Shown here: piece by piece, positions 1-8,433 of the stretch
Layout of the letters: each line of letters begins with the position of its first letter
How positions within the stretch are numbered: position 1 is the first letter of the stretch
NCBI RefSeq assembly: GCF_020742175.1
Contig: NZ_DYXM01000076.1
Coordinates: 1-40,505, forward strand
DNA length: 40,505 nucleotides
Source of the DNA: Dietzia timorensis
GTDB lineage: Bacteria; Actinomycetota; Actinomycetes; Mycobacteriales; Mycobacteriaceae
Direction: 5' to 3'
Notes under the pieces: model-generated
Seen by the model: only the letters and a program-made list of their open reading frames with translations
Told to the model about the DNA's origin: nothing
Database searches by the model: none
Program-made: the position numbers and the translations under genes

Positions 1-2202
1 GTGTACCCGTTGCTCGTCAACGTCAACGGCACCCCGGCGGGTGGCTCGGCGGCGCGGCTCGATGATGCGCGCGTGCTGCTCCCGGTAATGCCCTCCGCGC
101 TTCAGCTGCTTCCCGGCGCCGCCGGTACCGAGCTCGCCTCCCGCGCGGAGACGAGCCCCGCGAGCGACGTCACCGTGGTGTACCCGATCGCGGCCGCGCC
201 GACGCGCCGCGCCATCAGCCCCGGCCTCGATGGGCCCGCGCCGACGGTGCATCTCACCGACGATTCGCTGCTCACCTCGCTCGGCGACGGGGGCCGACTC
301 AGTGGTTTGCTAGACGCCCTCGAGGACGCGGAGCAGTCCAACGACGAGCTTTCCACCGCGGTGTGCCTCGCCGTCGACCCCGAGCTCCTGCGCACCACGG
401 CCGATATCGCCGACGGTCTCGAGGTCATCGTGGACGGCCCCGAGGAGGCCGAGCGGATCTCCGATGCGGCTCCGATGGCGTCGGCGTGGCTCGACCGCCT
501 CCGCGAGCTCGCCGGCGACCACTGCACGGTCCCTCTTCCTCCGAACCAGGCAGATCTCGACGCCGTCGCCGCGACGCAGTCCAACGCTCTCGCCTCGGCC
601 GTCGGCGACGGCCCCGCGAACGAACTCACACGCGTGCTCGGCGTCGAGTCAACGACGGATGCCGTGATCCCCACCTCGGGCACCATCACCCAGCCGACCG
701 TCGACCAGATCCCGGCGCTGCGCGACTCACCATTGGTCGTTGCGTCGTCCGCCGTCAGCACCCCCGATTCGGCGATCCCGCGCTCCGGGGTCCACCGGCT
801 CGAATCCGGTCAGCACGCCCTCGCCTACGATCCCTACCTGGCCTCTTCGCTCGCCGCGACCGGCGCGATCGCCGAGAATCCGCGGTATTCCAGCGCGAAC
901 CAGCGCTACTGGCTCGAGTCCGATTCCCCGGCGGCGCGCCTGCAATCGGCTCGCGCCTCCCTGCTCGCGCCGGTCCTCGCGAACATGTCCGAGGCCGCCG
1001 ATAGCGGGCCCGACATCGAAGCAGAAGCCGCCCCAGACGCGGAAGCGGGCGAAAGCCCCGAAGACACCTCCGACGAGGCCCGCAAGCTGCTCGTCATGCC
1101 GCCGGCGGTATGGACGCTGGATGACGACGGAGTGCAGTCTCTCCTCGACACCGTGTCCGGCCAGATCGAGGCGGGAAACATGCGGCCGCTCTCGCTCGGC
1201 GACGCGCTCGCCCAGGCGCCCGACGAGGAGCCGGTCCGCCTCGACTCCACCCGCCAGGGCCTGCCGATCACCCCGGACACGCTCGGGCGGGAGCCGGCAC
1301 GCGAGGAGGACGCCGAGACCCCGGCCTCCGACGCGAGCGAACGGTCCGAGATCGAGCGCTTTCTCCCGACCGGCGCCGGCGGGCAGCCGATCGCCGATTC
1401 CGATCCCGGCGCCATCGACACCGACACGATCGCCCGTGTCGGCGACGCCATGGTCCGCGTCTCCACGCTTCGCCATGTCGTCGACACCTCGGACCCGACC
1501 TCGCACATCGCCCCCGCGTTCATCGATCCGCTGCGCTCGGAGGCGCTGCGCACCCTTTCCACGACCGCCCGCCGGGCCGGCGGCGACGGCTCCATCGAGT
1601 CCCACGGCTTCGACGCCGACGATCCCCTCGCCGGCCCCGATACCGGCCGGACCGCACGCCAGGCCAGCGCGGATTCGCTCGACCGACTGGAGAACGCGCT
1701 CGACAACGCCTTCGAGTCGATCTCGCTCATCCCGCCGGGCGCGGTCTACACGATGGCCTCGCCGAACTCCCCGCTCCTGCTCGTCGCCCGCAACGGCATG
1801 CCCTTCCCGGTGCGAGTCTCGGTGCAGATAGACACTCCGCCCGGCATCACCGTCGAGAACCAGGGCATCATCTCGGTCCCCGCCTCGGGTTCGCGCACCA
1901 TGCAGCTGCCCACCGACTCCGAGCAGTCCGGCACGCGCGCGGGCATCACCATGCAGCTAGTATCTCCCGACGGTGTTGCGCTCTCCGAGCCCATCGACAT
2001 CGAGGTGCAGACTGGGGGTTCCCGGCTGGCGTGGCTATTCATGTTCGTCGCCGGCATCGCAGCGGTGGTTCTCATGTTCCGCCGCTTCCTCACGGTGCGC
2101 CGCGCGAAAGCCGATGGAACGTGGGAGGATCCCAGCACCGGCTATCCATCCGATCCTGACGGCGAACGTGCCGAACCAAGCCATGGCGAAGGGAGCAAAT
2201 AG
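1..2202 (+). CDS. DUF6049 family membrane protein, 5' end outside window
   Basis: This is the C-terminal 733 codons of a large secreted or membrane-anchored protein that matches, by position, M. tuberculosis Rv3909, immediately upstream of murJ. The frame is open at base 1, and although base 1 happens to be a GTG codon there is no signal peptide, so the true start is almost certainly upstream. The body is Ala/Asp/Glu/Ser-rich and predicted extracytoplasmic. One hydrophobic helix near residues 676-697, followed by a basic cytoplasmic tail, anchors it. The stop abuts the murJ GTG directly, implying one operon and translational coupling. The molecular function of the family is not established. 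A role in envelope assembly is inferred only from the constant linkage to the lipid II flippase. Confidence 0.8.
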   Translation: MYPLLVNVNGTPAGGSAARLDDARVLLPVMPSALQLLPGAAGTELASRAETSPASDVTVVYPIAAAPTRRAISPGLDGPAPTVHLTDDSLLTSLGDGGRLSGLLDALEDAEQSNDELSTAVCLAVDPELLRTTADIADGLEVIVDGPEEAERISDAAPMASAWLDRLRELAGDHCTVPLPPNQADLDAVAATQSNALASAVGDGPANELTRVLGVESTTDAVIPTSGTITQPTVDQIPALRDSPLVVASSAVSTPDSAIPRSGVHRLESGQHALAYDPYLASSLAATGAIAENPRYSSANQRYWLESDSPAARLQSARASLLAPVLANMSEAADSGPDIEAEAAPDAEAGESPEDTSDEARKLLVMPPAVWTLDDDGVQSLLDTVSGQIEAGNMRPLSLGDALAQAPDEEPVRLDSTRQGLPITPDTLGREPAREEDAETPASDASERSEIERFLPTGAGGQPIADSDPGAIDTDTIARVGDAMVRVSTLRHVVDTSDPTSHIAPAFIDPLRSEALRTLSTTARRAGGDGSIESHGFDADDPLAGPDTGRTARQASADSLDRLENALDNAFESISLIPPGAVYTMASPNSPLLLVARNGMPFPVRVSVQIDTPPGITVENQGIISVPASGSRTMQLPTDSEQSGTRAGITMQLVSPDGVALSEPIDIEVQTGGSRLAWLFMFVAGIAAVVLMFRRFLTVRRAKADGTWEDPSTGYPSDPDGERAEPSHGEGSK

Positions 2203-4026
2203 GTGAACGATTCGCCACGCAGACCCGACTTCGGCATGCGCGGGCGGCGCCGGGAGCCCGGTAGTTCCGTGATTCGTGCGGCCACCGCGCCGCCACCGGT
2301 CTCCGAGGGCGCGTTCGGCGACCTGCAGATCGTCCAGTCGCAGTACCTCGCGGACGCCGATCCAGGTCCGCTGGCGCAGGGCGAGACTCACAGCGCCGAG
2401 GACGCCGCCCGAGGCAGCTCACAAAGCCTGCTGCGCGCCACCGGCTCGATGGCGATCGCCAACCTCGTCTCCCGCATCACCGGCTTCGTCCGGATGAGCC
2501 TCATCCTGTGGACCCTCGGCGGCGCCGTCGCCTCGGCGTTCAACACGGCGAACCAGTTGCCGAACATGGTCACCGAGCTCGTCCTCGGTTCCGTGCTCAC
2601 GGGCATGTTCATGCCGCTGCTCTCGCGTGCATCCAGGGAGGATGACGACGGAGGTCTGGGGTTCGTCAGACGCCTGATCACCGTCACCGCCACTGGCGCA
2701 TTCCTCGTCACGCTCATCGCCGTCGCCGCGGCCCCGTGGCTCACCGACATCAACCTCTCGGACGGCAAGGTCAACACGTCCCTCGCCACCGCGTTCGCGT
2801 TCCTGCTGCTGCCGCAGATCTTCTTCTACGCGGTGTTCTCGGTGTTGCTGGCCGTCCTCAACAAGAACGAGGTGTTCCGCCCCGGCGCCTGGGCCCCGGT
2901 GTGGAACAACCTCATCGGCATCGCGACCCTCTTCGCCTACGTCCTGTTCGCCAAGGACATCGACCCGAAGGCACCGGTCAACATCCTCGACCCGGCCATC
3001 CTTCTTCTCGGCATCGGCACCACTCTCGGCGTCGTCGTCCAGGCAGTTGTGCTGTTGTGGCCTCTCCACAAGCTCGGTATCAACCTTCGCCCGCAATGGG
3101 GCATCGACGCTCGCCTCAAGGACTTTGCGCCGAGCGCGCTCGCCGGGTTCACCTACGTGCTCATCAGCCAGGTCGGGCTGGTCGTCACCAACCGCATCGG
3201 TTCGGCCGCCGACGAGAGCGCCATCGCGATCTACCAGTCCAACTGGCTCCTGCTGCAGGTGCCCTACGGCATTCTCGGCGTCACCCTCCTCACGGCGATC
3301 AACCCGCGCCTCGCCGACAACGGCACCGCAGGCCGAAACAAGGAGGTCGTCGCGGACATCTCGCTCGGTACCCGTCTCTCGGTCGCCGGGCTGCTGCCCA
3401 TCATCGCGCTCATGACGGCGTTCGGCCCCGTCATCGCCTCCGGCCTGTTCGCCTACCAGAACTTCTCTCCCGAGGAAGCGAACATCCTCGGTAACACGAT
3501 GTCGGCCTCGGCGTTCACGCTCATCCCGTACGCCATCGTCCTGCTCCAGCAGCGCGTGTTCTACGCGCGGGAGAGCTACTGGACCCCGACGATCATCATC
3601 ACCGTCGTCACCGCGGTCCGCGTCGGCTGCGCCTACCTCGCACCCCACGTGGCGACGTCCTCGCAGGACGTGGTCATGCTCCTTGCGCTGTCCAACGGCC
3701 TCGGCTTCCTCGCCGGCGCGGTCATGGGCTACATCCTGCTCAAACGGAGCCTCGGCCCGCTCAGCGGGGGAGAGGTGCTCAAATCCTCCGGATGGGTTCT
3801 CCTCGCCTCCGTCATCGGCTGTGCCGCGGCGCTCGCCGCCGACTGGATCCTCCACCTACATCTGCTGGTCGGGGCCATCGGTTCGTTCGGCGACATCATC
3901 CGCATGGCGATCCTCACCCCGATCGCGCTCGTGGTCATCATCGCGGTGCTCATGCGCTCGCACCTGCCCGAGCTGGCGCCGCTGACCAACCGGATTTCCG
4001 CGCTGTTCTCACGCAAGAGCGGCTAG
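2203..4026 (+). CDS. murJ: MurJ (MviN) lipid II flippase, without the fused pseudokinase domain
   Basis: MurJ belongs to the MOP superfamily and flips lipid II across the cytoplasmic membrane for peptidoglycan synthesis. The 607-residue protein has a polar N-terminal extension of about 75 residues and then a core of many membrane segments. The core begins with the family-typical stretch LVSRITGFVRMSLI and later NTANQLPNMVTELV. It ends just after the last helix with SALFSRKSG. The GTG start directly follows the preceding TAG stop, with GGGAG about 8 bases upstream. In Mycobacterium and Corynebacterium the MurJ polypeptide continues into an intracellular pseudokinase and an extracellular domain. 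Here the reading frame stops and the equivalent region is a separate gene 200 bases downstream. Identity as MurJ is secure; the N-terminal extension has no recognisable fold. Confidence 0.95.
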   Translation: MNDSPRRPDFGMRGRRREPGSSVIRAATAPPPVSEGAFGDLQIVQSQYLADADPGPLAQGETHSAEDAARGSSQSLLRATGSMAIANLVSRITGFVRMSLILWTLGGAVASAFNTANQLPNMVTELVLGSVLTGMFMPLLSRASREDDDGGLGFVRRLITVTATGAFLVTLIAVAAAPWLTDINLSDGKVNTSLATAFAFLLLPQIFFYAVFSVLLAVLNKNEVFRPGAWAPVWNNLIGIATLFAYVLFAKDIDPKAPVNILDPAILLLGIGTTLGVVVQAVVLLWPLHKLGINLRPQWGIDARLKDFAPSALAGFTYVLISQVGLVVTNRIGSAADESAIAIYQSNWLLLQVPYGILGVTLLTAINPRLADNGTAGRNKEVVADISLGTRLSVAGLLPIIALMTAFGPVIASGLFAYQNFSPEEANILGNTMSASAFTLIPYAIVLLQQRVFYARESYWTPTIIITVVTAVRVGCAYLAPHVATSSQDVVMLLALSNGLGFLAGAVMGYILLKRSLGPLSGGEVLKSSGWVLLASVIGCAAALAADWILHLHLLVGAIGSFGDIIRMAILTPIALVVIIAVLMRSHLPELAPLTNRISALFSRKSG

Positions 4027-4226
4027 CCCCGCGCCGGTCGCCGACGCCCCCTACCTGCACCCGCCGCGGTGTTGCAGCGTGGCCTGCCGGGTTGTGCATT
4101 GCGCGGCCGGTTCACTGGGTATCCTTGTGTAGTTCGCACTGCTCGCCGACTGGGCGGAGGTCGGAAGGGTTCACGCCTTTCGGCGAGCTCGCGAGTACAC
4201 CTCGAATCGGTACCTGGAGCGGCTAA

Positions 4227-5909
4227 GTGAGCAGTAAAGAAGGCAACGTCAACGGCGGAAGCGACAACTCCGCCTCGCCGCGCCTCGCCCCCGGCGGCGC
4301 GGTCGCCGGCGGACGCTATCGCCTCGTCGCCGCACATGGCGGCGGCAACGGTCTGCGCTATTGGCAGGCCCGCGACCAGCGCCTCGGCCGAGAGGTCGCG
4401 CTGGTCTTCGTCGACCCCGCTCCGAGCGACTCTGCCGAGGACGGAAAGAAAACCACCGGCGAGGTTCTCGATGCCACGCTCGCGCTGTCGAAGCTGTGGG
4501 CGCCCGGTGTTGCCGGCGTGCTCGATGTCATCCGCGGGAAGGTCGGCGGGATCATCGTCGCCGAGTGGACCCCGGGCAAGTCCTTTGCCGCCGCGGCCGC
4601 CGAGAAGCGTCTCGCCTCCGGCGCCGCCGAAGCCTTGCGTCCGCTCGCCGATTCCGCGTCCCGCGCCCACGCCGAGCAGCGCGACGTCGGGCTCGTGTCA
4701 CCGGACCAGCTTCGCGTGACCGACGACGGCCTGGCCATCCTCGCCTTCCCCGGCGTCACTCCCGCAGCGTCCATGGAGGACGACGTCAAGGCACTCGGGG
4801 CGGTCCTCTACGCGGCCCAGACGGGCACGTGGCCGCTCGACCTGCCGCCCGGATCCGACGATGTCGACGTCACCGATTCGCGTCTTCCGGCCGCCGAGCG
4901 CGATTCCTCGGGTACCCCGGTCGACCCGCAGAAGTCCGGCGCGCCGGTCAGCCAGTCCACGCTTGCGATGCGCACCCTCGACGGATCGTCCGTGTCCTCG
5001 GCGTCCACCGTTCTATCGCTTCTTGACGGCGCACGTCCCTCCTCCGCGCCGTCCTCCGCCCGCACCTCTCCCTCACGTTCGGACTATGCGGAAGCCGAGG
5101 CCCTCAGCGAGGGCGACGGACCTTGGGACTCCGAATCCGAGGAGCTGTCCCCGGCCGAACAGCGGGTCCGCGATCAGCGCCGTTGGGTCATCATGGCCGG
5201 AACGGGCGCGGTCGGCGTGCTCGTCATCATCGTTCTCCTCATCACGATGATGGGCGGCTTCGGCGGCCGCGACGATGATGTGCCTTTGTCCGCGCAGCTA
5301 GACGCGATGCAGGAAGAGCAGCGCGCCTCGCGGGAGGCGGCCGAGCAGTCCGCCCAATCGGGCCAAGACGACTCGTCCGAATCCGAAACGTCCGCCTCGC
5401 CAACGTCCAGCGCGCGCGAAGAGAAGGGCGAGAAGCTCACGGTGGCCGACGCGACGACGTGGCAGCCGTCCAGCTCGGCCGGTAGCGCGGAGAACTCGGC
5501 GCTCGCCGTCAATGTCACCGACGGATCCGCGGACACAATGTGGCGCACGGACACCTACGAGAACCAGTTCGGTAAGGGACCGTCTGCCTTCAAGCCCGGC
5601 CTCGGCCTGCTGCTCTCGCTCGAGGAGGCCGCACGACTCACCGAGGTCACCGTGTCTTCGCCGGATAGGGGAGTCGAGTTCGAGGTCCGCACGTCGGACA
5701 CAGCATCTCCGACGTCATTGGACGATACGACTCTGGTGGGCGAGGGGGCCGTGTCCGGGGGCAAGGAGTCTGTGTCCATCGATTCGGACGACATGGACAC
5801 CGATGCGCAGTACGTGATCATCTGGATCACCAAGCTCAGCGGATCGGATGCCTCCGGATATTCCGCGCAAATCGGCGAGGTCGATCTGGCCGGGCTCCCC
5901 GAGGACTAA
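4227..5909 (+). CDS. Membrane pseudokinase with discoidin-like extracellular domain (separate MurJ partner)
   Basis: The 560-residue protein corresponds to the C-terminal half of mycobacterial MviN/MurJ. Residues about 28-205 form a degenerate kinase fold that opens with GGRYRLVAAHGGGNGLRYW. The VAIK lysine is absent (VALVFVD), and the catalytic-loop and DFG motifs are not recognisable, so it should be catalytically dead. A low-complexity Ser/Pro/Asp linker leads to one membrane helix at about 320-343 (RRWVIMAGTGAVGV onward). The exterior part has a Ser/Glu-rich stalk and, from about residue 405, a discoidin-like beta domain (NVTDGSADTMWRTDTY). In M. tuberculosis the phosphorylated pseudokinase recruits the FHA protein FhaA to restrain MurJ; a similar role is inferred. 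The GTG start has GGAG about 8 bases upstream. SigM follows 76 bases downstream. Confidence 0.85.
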   Translation: MSSKEGNVNGGSDNSASPRLAPGGAVAGGRYRLVAAHGGGNGLRYWQARDQRLGREVALVFVDPAPSDSAEDGKKTTGEVLDATLALSKLWAPGVAGVLDVIRGKVGGIIVAEWTPGKSFAAAAAEKRLASGAAEALRPLADSASRAHAEQRDVGLVSPDQLRVTDDGLAILAFPGVTPAASMEDDVKALGAVLYAAQTGTWPLDLPPGSDDVDVTDSRLPAAERDSSGTPVDPQKSGAPVSQSTLAMRTLDGSSVSSASTVLSLLDGARPSSAPSSARTSPSRSDYAEAEALSEGDGPWDSESEELSPAEQRVRDQRRWVIMAGTGAVGVLVIIVLLITMMGGFGGRDDDVPLSAQLDAMQEEQRASREAAEQSAQSGQDDSSESETSASPTSSAREEKGEKLTVADATTWQPSSSAGSAENSALAVNVTDGSADTMWRTDTYENQFGKGPSAFKPGLGLLLSLEEAARLTEVTVSSPDRGVEFEVRTSDTASPTSLDDTTLVGEGAVSGGKESVSIDSDDMDTDAQYVIIWITKLSGSDASGYSAQIGEVDLAGLPED

Positions 5910-5973
5910 CATCCCTCCGGCGGTCGACTGGCCGTCGCAAATGTAGCGCCCCCCACCGGCGGCCTCGGGGTCC

Positions 5974-5979
5974 TATTTT
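5974..5979 (+). promoter_or_regulatory. Candidate leaderless -10 element of sigM
   Basis: TATTTT ends six bases before the GTG start codon of sigM, the spacing expected if transcription starts at the start codon itself. No Shine-Dalgarno sequence lies upstream of this GTG, and no convincing -35 is visible. Leaderless transcripts are common in actinobacteria; this assignment is an inference from spacing. Confidence 0.4.
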
Positions 5980-5985
5980 TGATGC

Positions 5986-6585
5986 GTGACCACACGCGCT
6001 CTCGGCAACCATCCCGCCCCTGGTGTAGCCCCGCCCGCCCCGGTGGAGCCCGATAACGAGCTGCTCCGCCGCCACGTCGCGGGCGACGACGTCGCTTTCG
6101 CGACCCTGATCCGACGCCACTACGACACGCTGTGGCGCGCGGCGGCGCGCGCTTCGCTGTCCCCCGAGGACGCCTCCGATTCGCTTCAGGAGGCGCTTTT
6201 GTCGGCCTATCGACAGGCCGCCACCTTTAGGGGAGATTCCCCGGTACGCGGGTGGTTGTACGCGATCGTCGTCAACGCCTGCCGCGACCGGATGCGTCGC
6301 TCGTTACGCAAGCGCTGCGTCGAACTCACGCCGCTGCTCGCGGAGCAGGTGTCATTCCGCACGCTTTACTATCAGGACCCGATCTGGTCCCTCGTCGTCG
6401 CCGAGGCCCTACGCGAGATACCCGCCGGCATGAGGAACGCGATCATCCTCGTCGACATGCTCGGTCTATCCGTCGGGGAGGCGGCGTTCTTGCTCAACGT
6501 TCCCGTCGGCACCGTGAAGAGTCGTTGCACTCGTGGCCGTCGACATCTGGCCCCGCATCTCGAGGGCATCAGTCTGTCGCGTTAG
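5986..6585 (+). CDS. sigM: ECF RNA polymerase sigma factor SigM
   Basis: This 199-residue group IV sigma factor has region 2 at about residues 25-95 (ELLRRHVAGDDVAFATLIRR, then RGWLYAIVVNACRDRMRR) and region 4 with helix-turn-helix at about 135-190 (LSVGEAAFLLNVPVGTVKSR). The order murJ, sigM, trxB, trxA, cwlM is that of mycobacteria and identifies it as SigM. In Corynebacterium glutamicum SigM controls disulfide-stress genes including the thioredoxin system. In M. tuberculosis sigM is followed by its membrane anti-sigma gene (Rv3912). Here only 135 non-coding bases separate sigM from trxB, so that partner is missing at this place. Start GTG 5986 has no ribosome-binding site but a TATTTT six bases upstream, suggesting a leaderless message. 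Confidence 0.92.
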   Translation: MTTRALGNHPAPGVAPPAPVEPDNELLRRHVAGDDVAFATLIRRHYDTLWRAAARASLSPEDASDSLQEALLSAYRQAATFRGDSPVRGWLYAIVVNACRDRMRRSLRKRCVELTPLLAEQVSFRTLYYQDPIWSLVVAEALREIPAGMRNAIILVDMLGLSVGEAAFLLNVPVGTVKSRCTRGRRHLAPHLEGISLSR

Positions 6586-6631
6586 TCAGGTACCAGCGGA
6601 TTCTCCCGCTCCACGTGCGTTGGGGGAGGGC

Positions 6632-6660
6632 GGGAACAACACGAGCGCCGAAGATGTTGG
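6632..6660 (+). promoter_or_regulatory. Candidate SigM-dependent promoter of trxB-trxA
   Basis: GGGAAC at 6632-6637 and TGTTGG at 6655-6660 are separated by 17 bases. The C. glutamicum SigM promoter consensus, as I recall it, is GGGAAT, 17 bases, then YGTTGR, so all but one defined position match. Transcription would begin near 6666, leaving a leader of about 55 bases before the trxB ATG. The site lies directly between sigM and the thioredoxin reductase gene, where such control is expected. Confidence 0.7.
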
Positions 6661-6720
6661 ACACTGGGGAGCGGACATTCCGCATTGTGACGCCAAGCAA
6701 AGAACCTTAGGACCAACTCC

Positions 6721-7737
6721 ATGACCGACTTCGGTTTCAATCTCTCGCTCGACTCCGACAAGGACGACACCGCAGCGTCCCCTTCGGCGACCGGTGCGGA
6801 TCCCGACAAGATCCACAATCTGATCATCGTCGGCTCCGGTCCCGCCGGCTACACGGCGGCGATCTACGCCGCCCGCGCCGAGCTCGAGCCGTTGGTTTTC
6901 GAGGGGCTCGAGTTCGGCGGCGCGCTCATGACCACGACCGATGTCGAGAACTATCCGGGATTTCCCGAGGGCATCCAGGGCCCCGAGTTGATGACGCACA
7001 TGCGCGACCAGGCAGAGCGTTTTGGTGCAGACCTGCGGATGGAGGACGTCACCAAGCTGGATGTCTCCGGTGACATCAAGAAGGTTCACGTCGGCGACGA
7101 GGTCTACGCAGCACGCGCAGTCATTTTGTCGATGGGCGCGGCAGCACGCTACCTCGACGTCCCCGGCGAGCAGGAGTTCCTCGGCCGAGGCGTCAGTTCT
7201 TGCGCGACCTGCGATGGGTTCTTCTTCCGTGACAAGCCAATCGTCGTGGTCGGAGGCGGGGACTCAGCCATGGAGGAAGCCGGTTTCCTCACCCGTTTCG
7301 GCTCAAAGGTCACTCTCATCCATCGCCGTGAAGAGTTCCGCGCCTCGAAGATCATGATCGACCGTGTGCGCAACAACGACAAGGTCGAGATCCTCACGAA
7401 CAAGGTCGTCAGCAACGTGCGCGGCGATGACTCGGGGTCGGTGGCGGGCCTAGCCCTCACCGATACCGTGACCGGCGAGCAGAGCGAGATCGACACGGCG
7501 GCAATGTTCGTCGCCATCGGCCACGACCCGCGGTCGGGTCTGGTCAAGGGACAGGTCGACCTTGACGACGAAGGCTACGTCCTCACCGACACCACCACCA
7601 CGGCCACGAACGTCCCAGGAGTCTTCGCCTGTGGCGATCTCGTGGACAAGCGCTACCAGCAGGCCGTTACGGCTGCGGGGTCCGGCTGCTCCGCCGCAAT
7701 CGACGCCGAGCACTTCCTGGCTTCGCTCGGCGAATAG
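6721..7737 (+). CDS. trxB: Thioredoxin reductase (NADPH)
   Basis: This cytoplasmic FAD enzyme passes electrons from NADPH to thioredoxin. The 338-residue protein has an FAD-binding GSGPAG at residues 38-43, the redox-active CATC at 161-164 (SSCATCDGFFF), an NADP-binding GGGDSAMEEA, and the C-terminal FAD motif GVFACGDLVD. About 30 polar residues precede the usual N-terminus (DKIHNLIIVGSG). The ATG is preceded by AGGA at suitable distance, and no other in-frame start is better supported. It follows sigM and a candidate SigM promoter, and trxA begins 26 bases after its stop. Confidence 0.96.
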   Translation: MTDFGFNLSLDSDKDDTAASPSATGADPDKIHNLIIVGSGPAGYTAAIYAARAELEPLVFEGLEFGGALMTTTDVENYPGFPEGIQGPELMTHMRDQAERFGADLRMEDVTKLDVSGDIKKVHVGDEVYAARAVILSMGAAARYLDVPGEQEFLGRGVSSCATCDGFFFRDKPIVVVGGGDSAMEEAGFLTRFGSKVTLIHRREEFRASKIMIDRVRNNDKVEILTNKVVSNVRGDDSGSVAGLALTDTVTGEQSEIDTAAMFVAIGHDPRSGLVKGQVDLDDEGYVLTDTTTTATNVPGVFACGDLVDKRYQQAVTAAGSGCSAAIDAEHFLASLGE

Positions 7738-7751
7738 CCGGCGGATAGACG

Positions 7752-7757
7752 GATACT
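7752..7757 (+). promoter_or_regulatory. Candidate leaderless -10 element of trxA
   Basis: GATACT ends six bases before the trxA ATG, in the 26-base gap after trxB. This could give trxA an internal leaderless promoter in addition to readthrough from trxB. No -35 is evident, and a weak purine-rich ribosome-binding site could explain the gap equally well. Confidence 0.3.
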
Positions 7758-7763
7758 CCGACT

Positions 7764-8150
7764 ATGGGTTTGTTCAGCCGCCGATCGGGCGCCTCGGATT
7801 CTCGAGGTGCCCAGTCGGCGCTACCGGCCGTAACCACCGATGACTTTGACCAAAGCGTCATCGAGGCCAGCCATTCGTGCCCCGTACTGGTGGATTTCTG
7901 GGCTCCGTGGTGTCGCCCGTGCAAGGCCATGGACCCGGTATTAGCCGAACTTGCAGCACGATACGGAGATCAGCTCCGCATCCTGGCCGTCGATATCCAG
8001 ACGGAACCCGAGCTCGCAAGTAGGTTGCAGATTTTGTCGATTCCCCTGCTGACCCTTTATCGCGACGGCACACAAGTCGCATCTCTTCACGGGGCTCAAC
8101 CCAAGCGAGCTATTGCCGATCTCATCGACAGTTCGATCGCAAATAGCTAG
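7764..8150 (+). CDS. trxA: Thioredoxin with a CRPC active site
   Basis: Thioredoxin reduces protein disulfides in the cytoplasm and is recycled by the reductase encoded just upstream. The 128-residue protein carries an extra polar N-terminus of about 22 residues (MGLFSRRSGASDSRG) and then a standard thioredoxin fold. The active site reads WAPWCRPCKAM with cysteines at 50 and 53, whereas the family consensus is WCGPC; Arg replaces Gly inside the motif. The cis-proline loop is present (SIPLLTLYRDG). Position corresponds to trxC (Rv3914) of M. tuberculosis. The Arg substitution would be expected to change redox potential or partner choice, which is an inference. Confidence 0.93.
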   Translation: MGLFSRRSGASDSRGAQSALPAVTTDDFDQSVIEASHSCPVLVDFWAPWCRPCKAMDPVLAELAARYGDQLRILAVDIQTEPELASRLQILSIPLLTLYRDGTQVASLHGAQPKRAIADLIDSSIANS

Positions 8151-8343
8151 TGCCACAGGCCTTATGGCATAGTTGGCGGTGATCTGATGAGGGGCGCGGT
8201 GACGCGTATCCTTGATGTGGAGCAGATTCGAGTGATTGTTTCGGCGCTTCACTGATTCAAATGCGCTGTTTATCACACGGGTTTGGTCGCGCATCGGCTC
8301 TACCTTCACCTATGCGGTTACTTCATCCACTAGGGTTGGGGGA

Positions 8344-8357
8344 CCAATTACAATTGG
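8344..8357. repeat. Inverted repeat upstream of cwlM
   Basis: CCAATT and AATTGG flank a two-base centre, giving a perfect 14-base palindrome about 75 bases before the cwlM start. An AT-rich stretch with a TAATAC -10-like element follows at 8369-8374. The layout suggests an operator, but no regulator can be named. The rest of the 8151-8433 gap shows no gene. Confidence 0.35.
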
Positions 8358-8433
8358 GCTGCATATTTTAATACCGTGGGTGCCATAGGTTTTCGACCGA
8401 TTTAGCTTACGGTGCACGGAGAAAAGGGAGGTC

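Noticed and set aside
1..3. GTG at base 1 as the true start of the DUF6049 gene
   Set aside because: No upstream sequence is available, no signal peptide follows, and homologues are longer; the frame is most likely cut by the window edge.
2419..3855. 478-codon minus-strand frame opposite murJ
   Set aside because: Asp/Glu/Arg/Gly-biased translation without domains, complementary to well-conserved MurJ codons.
6533..6724. Small plus-strand frame between sigM and trxB as a possible anti-sigma factor
   Set aside because: 63 residues, no membrane helix and no zinc or anti-sigma motif; it overlaps sigM and the candidate SigM promoter.
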